Shown here piece after piece: positions 58,959 to 64,000 of a DNA stretch of 64,000 nucleotides. The stretch is from contig NZ_JADCKL010000002.1 in the NCBI RefSeq assembly GCF_014982975.1, forward strand, positions 372,001-436,000, written 5' to 3'. Numbering within the stretch: the stretch's first letter is position 1; each line of letters begins with the position of its first letter. A program made the translations under genes and the position numbers. This DNA is from Claveliimonas monacensis. Lineage in GTDB: Bacteria; Bacillota; Clostridia; Lachnospirales; Lachnospiraceae. The notes below the pieces were generated by a model that was given only the letters and a program-made list of their open reading frames with translations, did no database searches and had not been told where the DNA came from.

Positions 58959-59465
58959 TTACTGAGTCAGCCTTACATTGTTCAGCCCGATATGTTGCAC
59001 TACCATCTGCATGACCGGGACGAACCTGTCCCCAAAGGCTTCCTTGGGGATGATAAACGCCCGCTCCTTCTCATAATAGATTCCGATGGTCTTGGGCGTT
59101 GTCACCGTACGCTGGATCTGACTCCACTCATACTTAGTCTCCTGCCCGTTCTGCACCACGATGATCCCATCCTCTTCAGAGAAAACGTACTCTCTTGGAT
59201 CTCTGTACTCCGGATTGACTTCCATCTGTTTCCTGGCCCGGAATTTAAGCTGCAGCGGCGTGTAGGCCAGAACCACCACCCCCACGATCACGTACAGAAC
59301 GAGCTGTCTGAATTCAATCTTTCCCACAAACTGCATAACGGCTCCCAGAATGATCACGCACATACCCAGCATGTTTACAAGGAAGCCGGATCCCTTTGAA
59401 AATGTATGATATAAAAGGAAATCAAATAACTGTCCCTTTGTAAGCTGCACCTTTAGTTTTTCCAT
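58959..59465 (-). CDS. YcxB-like membrane protein
   Basis: A 168-residue protein with two adjacent transmembrane helices (MLGMCVIILGAVMQFVG, then LVLYVIVGVVVLAY) and a C-terminal YcxB-like beta-rich domain (about residues 85-165, including WSQIQRTVTTPKTIGIYY). The domain is widespread in firmicutes and has no known function. It lies on the leftward strand just before the DeoR gene, 37 bases away. Confidence 0.7.
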   Translation of the reverse strand: MEKLKVQLTKGQLFDFLLYHTFSKGSGFLVNMLGMCVIILGAVMQFVGKIEFRQLVLYVIVGVVVLAYTPLQLKFRARKQMEVNPEYRDPREYVFSEEDGIIVVQNGQETKYEWSQIQRTVTTPKTIGIYYEKERAFIIPKEAFGDRFVPVMQMVVQHIGLNNVRLTQ

Positions 59466-59495
59466 AAGTAAATACTCCTTTTTCAGGTTCTAAGA

Positions 59496-59542
59496 AAGTC
59501 CTCTTAATATGCACAAGACTATTGTAGCATATCAGAGGACTT
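59496..59542. terminator. Long hairpin between the permease and YcxB genes
   Basis: AAGTCCTCT (59496-59504) and AGAGGACTT (59534-59542) with an inner ATATGC/GCATAT stem. Six Ts follow on the plus strand and a shorter T-tract on the minus strand. It probably ends the leftward permease operon 60 bases after its stop. Confidence 0.65.
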
Positions 59543-59601
59543 TTTTCACTTTTTGTAATGAATTATGTTCGATTTTTTTCGTTTAGTTTTGTTTCTGCTT
59601 A

Positions 59602-60660
59602 TTATTCTGCTGCCGGAGCCGGTACACTGGGATCTACTTTGTAGCGTGCCCATCCTTCCGGTGAGTAGATACCAAGCTGTTTCTTCTGCATCAGTTTATC
59701 AAAGAAAGCTGTGATGAACGGGCAGAGGAACAGGGTTACAACAGAAGCTGTCGCACACTGTGCTGTAGCCATGTCCACGTACTGAGCCATTGTCGGGTCT
59801 GCCTCGCCAACTGCTGCCGGTGTCATGGCAGAGTTCAGAGCTGTTGTACCGATAGCAGCGCCCATGGCGTTTCTCTCTTTCTTCGGCAGTAACAGGTTGT
59901 TTGTGAAGAAGAAGATCACTGCTGTAGCTGCGGATACAAGGCCAAGGATAATGCCGGCCGCGCCCGCTGTGATGATCGTGTTGACATCTGTCTTCGCTCC
60001 GATGGAGATCGTCATGAAGAATGTAACGATCGGCTGAGCTGTCGCACATGCTTTTCTGAAGCCGGCGTCAAGGTTACCCCAGATGAAACCGATAAGCAGC
60101 GGTACAAGCACTGCGATCAGGGAGTCGATCGGGATAGATGCCAGTCCTGTGGCTCCCAGGGCGATCAGTGTGAAGAACGGACCGTCGTTCAGGGACAAGA
60201 TGGAGATGGCTCCTGTGTCTGTCGCATTACCGAACTGTGCGGACAGGGAGATGTAAAGGGAGCCGTTTGAGTTCGTGATGGTTGCGATCCATACGAACGG
60301 CGCGATCCCAAGGAATCCTTCCGGCCCGCAGATAGCGCCTACCGCAAGTCCGATGACAACGCCCAGAAGGAACTTGGTAGCTGTCAGCGTCACACCTTTG
60401 TAGAGAGGCATACCCACCTGCTTGATGTTGATGGCTGATCCGCAGACGATCAGGAAAAATCCCATCATACAGGAGTTTCCATCATAGAACAGGGCCGTCA
60501 CATAGCCGCCGATCTGATATGCCTGCGGGAAAAATGTGGCGATAAGAACCGCCAGAACCAGGGGAATGATAACCAGTCCGCCCGGCAGGGCTTTCATTTT
60601 ATTCAGCAGATCGAGGTCTGTCTGCTTTTTTACTTCTTTTTTCTCTGTGTTTTCACTCAT
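59602..60660 (-). CDS. 2-keto-3-deoxygluconate permease family transporter
   Basis: A 352-residue KdgT-family membrane protein with about ten helices. GGYVTALFYDGNSCMMGF, FLLGVVIGLAVGA and PLLIGFIWGNLD are family segments. KdgT imports 2-keto-3-deoxygluconate with protons in E. coli, but homologues beside DUF1537 kinases and PdxA2 are thought to import other acid sugars such as threonate or erythronate. It follows dtnK by 42 bases, so the latter is the likely substrate class here. Confidence 0.88.
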   Translation of the reverse strand: MSENTEKKEVKKQTDLDLLNKMKALPGGLVIIPLVLAVLIATFFPQAYQIGGYVTALFYDGNSCMMGFFLIVCGSAINIKQVGMPLYKGVTLTATKFLLGVVIGLAVGAICGPEGFLGIAPFVWIATITNSNGSLYISLSAQFGNATDTGAISILSLNDGPFFTLIALGATGLASIPIDSLIAVLVPLLIGFIWGNLDAGFRKACATAQPIVTFFMTISIGAKTDVNTIITAGAAGIILGLVSAATAVIFFFTNNLLLPKKERNAMGAAIGTTALNSAMTPAAVGEADPTMAQYVDMATAQCATASVVTLFLCPFITAFFDKLMQKKQLGIYSPEGWARYKVDPSVPAPAAE

Positions 60661-60702
60661 TTTTGCACTTCCTCCAAACCTTACTTCATACTTTTCAGTT
60701 TC

Positions 60703-62046
60703 CTACTTTCTGGCCGACTCTCTGAAAAGACGCTCCACGATATCGCATGCCGTGTTGTCATTTCCGGTAAGTCCGCCCTTCCCTACGATCGGAAGCCCGT
60801 CATAGCTTCCCACAAGTCTTCCTATGTCAGTCTGAGGGATCACATAATCCATTACTTCTATGCACTCTACACCAAGCTGGTAACACACATTCACCATGGT
60901 GTCGCCACCCGTTGTATAAAGTCCCGCAATTTTTTCTCTTCCACAACTCTCAAGGAGCTGAGAGATAATAGTTCCAAGCCCCGCGTTGATCCTGTTGGCA
61001 CTCATGCCGCCTGCATAGTGGCGTTTGTTGTCCTCCTCATCCAGGTTGAGAAGTTCCCCGTGAAGAGCTGTCTCAAAGAGGATTGCTCTTGGAGGATTGT
61101 CTGATTTCAGCAGGTCTTCTGCAATATGTACAGCCCGAAACGCCTCGTCCAGCGCCGTGTCTCCTCCTTCGATAAACTTGACAGGATCCACGCTGATGCG
61201 CACATGCCTGGGATCCTGGCAGAGCACCTCCATCTGCTTCTTGGTGACAGGAGTGGCACTTCCCGCAGCAATGAGCACGGTCTTTCCGTTCTCGTCCGCC
61301 TCCGGCGGAAGGTTTGGTTCTTCCTCCTGGATCAGATTTCTATAGTAAGCAAGCTTTGAAGTGAACGGGCCCGGGTCTACCGCAACCACATTCCATTTCA
61401 GCTCGATACATGCCTTGGCGATCTCTTCTACGTCCTCAATGGTGATCCCGTCCACGACAATGACCTCGCCGCCCGCGTCTCTGGCCTCCTTCAGGGCATC
61501 CCGGATGGCCTCCTCGCCCTGGAGCACTTTATCCAGAGTGACCAGCTTCACCTGTCTTCTCGTCTGTCCCTCAAGAAGCCTTGGGATATAGTTCTCTCTC
61601 ACAGGTGTGCGCACATCCTGCGCCACCGGTGTGTTGATCAGAGCTACACCGTCGATGACAGAGTAGCCGCCTACCAGAATACGTCTGGACTGGGGCATGG
61701 CCGGAACGACAACTGCCACGCAGTCATCCCCCACCTGGTCCATCATGGCATCGATCTCAACGCCCACGCCTCCGCGCAGTGTCGTATCAATTCTCTTGGA
61801 AAAATACTGTACGCCCATGCGCTTCAGTGCACATGTAGCTGATTTTACTTTTTCATACGCCTCATTGGCCGGAAGCGCACGGCTGTTGCTGCTGATCAGG
61901 ATGGCGTCCAGCTCATCCACGCCCTCTCCTTTTTCCGCTGCTTCCTCGTTAAAAAATACCGCTGTCCTTGCTTTTGACCTTGCAAGAAGTACACCTGTCG
62001 TTGTCGCGCCTGTCAGGTCGTCCGCCACCGCTCCGATTAATGGCAT
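60703..62046 (-). CDS. dtnK: Four-carbon acid sugar kinase (DtnK/OtnK, DUF1537 family)
   Basis: A 447-residue DUF1537 kinase. IGAVADDLTGATTTGVLLA is the N-terminal acid-sugar-binding signature, and GGDTMVNVCYQLG plus the C-terminal PIVGKGGLTGN contribute to ATP binding. Characterised members phosphorylate D-threonate, D-erythronate, L-threonate or 3-oxo-tetronates. Next to pdxA2, the D-threonate route (kinase then NAD-dependent oxidation to dihydroxyacetone phosphate and CO2) is most likely. The two genes are separated by two bases. Confidence 0.88.
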   Translation of the reverse strand: MPLIGAVADDLTGATTTGVLLARSKARTAVFFNEEAAEKGEGVDELDAILISSNSRALPANEAYEKVKSATCALKRMGVQYFSKRIDTTLRGGVGVEIDAMMDQVGDDCVAVVVPAMPQSRRILVGGYSVIDGVALINTPVAQDVRTPVRENYIPRLLEGQTRRQVKLVTLDKVLQGEEAIRDALKEARDAGGEVIVVDGITIEDVEEIAKACIELKWNVVAVDPGPFTSKLAYYRNLIQEEEPNLPPEADENGKTVLIAAGSATPVTKKQMEVLCQDPRHVRISVDPVKFIEGGDTALDEAFRAVHIAEDLLKSDNPPRAILFETALHGELLNLDEEDNKRHYAGGMSANRINAGLGTIISQLLESCGREKIAGLYTTGGDTMVNVCYQLGVECIEVMDYVIPQTDIGRLVGSYDGLPIVGKGGLTGNDNTACDIVERLFRESARK

Positions 62047-62048
62047 TT

Positions 62049-63065
62049 CTATTCTCCCCTTTCATGCTGCTTTGCCGCATACTCTGCTACTACCTTTGTG
62101 GATTCAATCAGGCTGACGCAGCCTGCGATTCCTTTTCCTGCAATGTCAAAGGCTGTTCCGTGGTCCACAGAACTTCTGATGAAAGGAAGTCCGAAAGTCA
62201 GGGTAACTGACTTCTCAAAATCCAGTGTCTTGCAGGCGATATGTCCCTGGTCATGGTAGAGAGACAGGATCGCATCGTACTTGCCGGATTTTCCGATGTG
62301 GAACACAGAGTCTGCCGGGCAGGGTCCTACACAGTTGATTCCTCTTTCTTTGGCAGCCTCCACAGCCGGTCCGATATCTGTAAGCTCCTCTGTTCCGAAA
62401 AGTCCGTGGTCTCCATTGTGGGGATTCAGTCCCGCAACTGCGATCAGCGGATTTTCAATGCCGACTTTTCTCAGCTCTTTGTCAATATTTACAACATTCT
62501 CAAGGATCACGTCCTTTGTAGCGTAGTGGCACGCGTCAACCAGTGACATGTGGCGGCTTACGAAGAAGACGCGCAGCTTGTGGCAGGAGAACATGGTCAG
62601 GGCATACGGTGAATTGGTGGCATGCTGATAGATCTCTGTGTGTCCCGGCTCTTTTACACCCACCAGCTTGATGGCTCCTTTATGGATCGGGGAAGTGGAT
62701 ACTGCATCGATCTTCTTAGCCATTCCAAGCTCAATGGATTTCATGATCCAGTCAATGGCCATCTGTCCGGCCAGCTTCTGCTCTTTTCCCCACTCGATGG
62801 AGTCTGTGTCATAGTCTCCGGTCTCCAGGATATCAATGACTCCGTACTCGTACTTTGCCTCGGAGGGATCGCTGATCTGGTTGTACTTCAGCTCTTTTCC
62901 GAGAACCTTTGCAGCTCTCTCCATGATCGCCTGGCTTCCGATTACAAAAGGCCGGCAGCATTCATGTATTTCCTTGTCCAGCATCGTGCCGACAACGATC
63001 TCCGGTCCAATGCCCGCCGGATCCCCCATTGTAATTGCCGTTACAGGTCTGAATTTTTCGCTCAT
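62049..63065 (-). CDS. pdxA2: PdxA2-type 4-phospho-threonate/erythronate dehydrogenase
   Basis: A 338-residue PdxA-fold enzyme. TMGDPAGIGPEI at the N-terminus, HTEIYQHATNSPYALTMFSC and AGLNPHNGDHGLFGTEE with metal-binding histidines are all present. The C-terminus has DQGHIACKTLDFEKSV. PdxA makes vitamin B6 precursors, but PdxA2 members in DUF1537 clusters oxidise 4-phospho-D-threonate or -erythronate to dihydroxyacetone phosphate. The gene context strongly favours that role. Promoter 50 bases upstream. Confidence 0.9.
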   Translation of the reverse strand: MSEKFRPVTAITMGDPAGIGPEIVVGTMLDKEIHECCRPFVIGSQAIMERAAKVLGKELKYNQISDPSEAKYEYGVIDILETGDYDTDSIEWGKEQKLAGQMAIDWIMKSIELGMAKKIDAVSTSPIHKGAIKLVGVKEPGHTEIYQHATNSPYALTMFSCHKLRVFFVSRHMSLVDACHYATKDVILENVVNIDKELRKVGIENPLIAVAGLNPHNGDHGLFGTEELTDIGPAVEAAKERGINCVGPCPADSVFHIGKSGKYDAILSLYHDQGHIACKTLDFEKSVTLTFGLPFIRSSVDHGTAFDIAGKGIAGCVSLIESTKVVAEYAAKQHERGE

Positions 63066-63077
63066 TTTTTCTCTTCC

Positions 63078-63093
63078 TTTCGTTTCGGTTTCG
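63078..63093. repeat. CGAAA repeats next to the pdxA2 start
   Basis: TTTCG on the plus strand at 63078-63082, 63083-63087 and 63089-63093 (CGAAA on the transcribed side). They sit at the ribosome site of pdxA2 and resemble half-sites used by DeoR-family repressors. Confidence 0.5.
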
Positions 63094-63116
63094 ATTGTCT
63101 TTTCTTTTATGGCTTC

Positions 63117-63145
63117 ATTTTATTACTTTCACTTTTCCTTTTCAA
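63117..63145 (-). promoter_or_regulatory. Promoter of the pdxA2-dtnK-permease operon
   Basis: Minus strand: TTGAAA (63140-63145), 17-bp spacer, TAAAAT (63117-63122). It lies about 52 bases upstream of the pdxA2 start. Confidence 0.65.
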
Positions 63146-63226
63146 CTCCTTTTTGTAATTTCAGTACATTTATATATTTTCCATTTCTCATTTTTGTGCA
63201 TATCTAACACGATTTTTTCCTCTCTT

Positions 63227-63249
63227 TTTCGTTTTCTTTCGTTTTTTCG
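63227..63249. promoter_or_regulatory. CGAAA repeat array in the divergent region
   Basis: TTTCG at 63227-63231, 63237-63241 and 63245-63249, close to one helical turn apart, in a T-rich tract between the two divergent promoters. It is a candidate operator for the DeoR protein at 58161. Confidence 0.55.
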
Positions 63250-63287
63250 TTTTGTTATTTTTTTGACATTTTTACGAAAGATATATA

Positions 63288-63316
63288 TTGCTCTTTTCTT
63301 GCATTTCATTTATAAT
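63288..63316 (+). promoter_or_regulatory. Promoter of the TPI-like gene
   Basis: TTGCTC (63288-63293), 17-bp spacer, perfect TATAAT (63311-63316). A TTGACA at 63264 lies further upstream and has no well-placed -10 box. Confidence 0.6.
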
Positions 63317-63389
63317 AAACCCAGAAAGAAAAAGGCCCGGAAAGGCAGATTTTTTTGCGGAACCCGCGGAAAAGGAAAGGATGTAGGAA

Positions 63390-64000
63390 ATGAAAAAGAA
63401 ACTGTATTTCGGAAGCAATCTAAAGATGTACAAAAATATCCAGGACACAGTGAAATATCTGCAGGATCTGGTCTCCCTCACAAAGGATATCAGCAGGGAG
63501 GAGATGGAGCTGTTTATCATCCCCTCCTACACCACTCTGGAGAGCGCCACAAAAAATGTAGACCGCTCTTACGTCAAACTTGGAGCCCAGAACATGTGCT
63601 GGGAAGATGAAGGACAGTTCACCGGCGAGATCTCTCCTCTGATGCTGAAGGAGCTGGGTCTTGACCTTGTTATGATCGGACACTCTGAGAGGCGTCACGT
63701 CTTCGGCGAGACAGATGCAGAAGAAAACCGGAAAGTGAAGGCCGGTCTGAAACATGGCTTCACAACTCTCCTTTGCATCGGCGAGACCGCTGAGGAGAAA
63801 AACTTCGGCATCAGCCCGGAGGTGCTGCGCACCCAGCTGAAGGTCGGTTTCCACGACGTACCCGTCTCAGAAGTGCCCCATATCTGGGTAGCCTATGAGC
63901 CGGTGTGGTCTATCGGCGTGAACGGAACGCCCGCTTCCCCGGACTATGCAGAAGAGATGCACAAAGTCATCAAAGAGTGCCTTCTCGAGATCTTCGGCGA
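63390..64000 (+). CDS. Triose-phosphate isomerase-like enzyme, 3' end cut off by window edge
   Basis: The first 203 residues of a TIM-barrel isomerase. Catalytic residues N10 and K12 sit in FGSNLKMYK instead of the usual GNWKMN, H98 is in MIGHSERR and E170 in VAYEPVWSIGVNG. The altered N-terminal motif is typical of TPI paralogues in acid-sugar and erythritol clusters, where they isomerise tetrulose phosphates. Divergent from pdxA2 and sharing its control region, it is more likely part of this pathway than the glycolytic enzyme. ATG at 63390, with GGAAAGGATG upstream. The C-terminal fifth is outside the window. Confidence 0.85.
   Translation, partial: MKKKLYFGSNLKMYKNIQDTVKYLQDLVSLTKDISREEMELFIIPSYTTLESATKNVDRSYVKLGAQNMCWEDEGQFTGEISPLMLKELGLDLVMIGHSERRHVFGETDAEENRKVKAGLKHGFTTLLCIGETAEEKNFGISPEVLRTQLKVGFHDVPVSEVPHIWVAYEPVWSIGVNGTPASPDYAEEMHKVIKECLLEIFG

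Noticed and set aside
62049-63065. PdxA as vitamin B6 biosynthesis enzyme
   Set aside because: It sits in an operon with a DUF1537 kinase and an acid-sugar permease, which is the context of PdxA2. No other B6 genes are near.

Overview
The window looks like the chromosome of a gut-type clostridium, most likely a member of the Lachnospiraceae. The evidence is a moderate GC content, strong AGGAGG-type ribosome binding sites, an rapZ-whiA-crh block, a type III glutamine synthetase, a Pro-Gly-Arg-His-Gln-Lys-Leu tRNA cluster, and GPH-transported glycoside catabolism. I do not assign a species. Nearly all genes lie on the minus strand. The only plus-strand genes I accept start at 12458, 39844, 51139 and 63390.

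Layout, left to right. 1-3.2 kb: an operon read leftward from a consensus promoter, encoding an AraC-type regulator, a minimal SufC/SufB-like pair (SmsCB type) and the truncated start of thiM. 3.2-4.5 kb: a YfcE phosphoesterase and a broken Rpn-type nuclease gene. 4.5-13.7 kb: a glycan-use locus (GH43, GH30, GH42, GPH symporter, GH5) with a divergent AraC/YesN regulator. 13.7-19.4 kb: a polyamine operon (SpeA, SpeE, SpeB, carboxyspermidine dehydrogenase and decarboxylase) with a terminator in its leader. 19.7-23.9 kb: KtrB/KtrA potassium uptake, Pit phosphate transport with its DUF47 partner, and an unknown small membrane protein. 24.1-24.8 kb: seven tRNAs with an internal terminator. 24.9-31.8 kb: housekeeping genes (MJ0936-type phosphoesterase, RdgB, a THUMP methyltransferase, a small Asn-rich protein, a DUF1700 protein, GlnN, class II aldolase).

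31.8-41.2 kb: a LysR-linked cluster of PxpB, PxpC, AccB, AccC, a D-2-hydroxyacid dehydrogenase, PxpA and a DAACS symporter, with a divergent class V PLP enzyme. AccC, AccB, PxpB and PxpC together supply every domain of urea carboxylase as separate proteins. This is the strongest candidate here for an undescribed metabolic system.

41.3-52.1 kb: a 10.8-kb AT-rich integrated island in the 3' end of a tRNA-Glu gene, flanked by 27-bp direct repeats. It carries a tyrosine integrase, a CHC2 primase, a replication helicase that has lost its ATPase core, a defence block (MmeI-type restriction-modification enzyme, Mrr nuclease, a small membrane protein and a DUF697-like GTPase), two copies of an unclassified hairpin element, an XRE repressor facing a small acidic protein, and a ParE-type toxin-antitoxin pair.

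52.1-64 kb: tRNA-Glu, a lipid kinase, a Crh-like HPr with Asp at position 15, WhiA, RapZ, MurB, a sigma-like protein without promoter-recognition regions, a SPOR amidase, a DeoR regulator, a YcxB-like protein, and an acid-sugar module (KdgT-type permease, DtnK-type kinase, PdxA2) divergent from an atypical triose-phosphate isomerase that runs off the right edge. CGAAA repeats between the last two suggest control by the DeoR protein.
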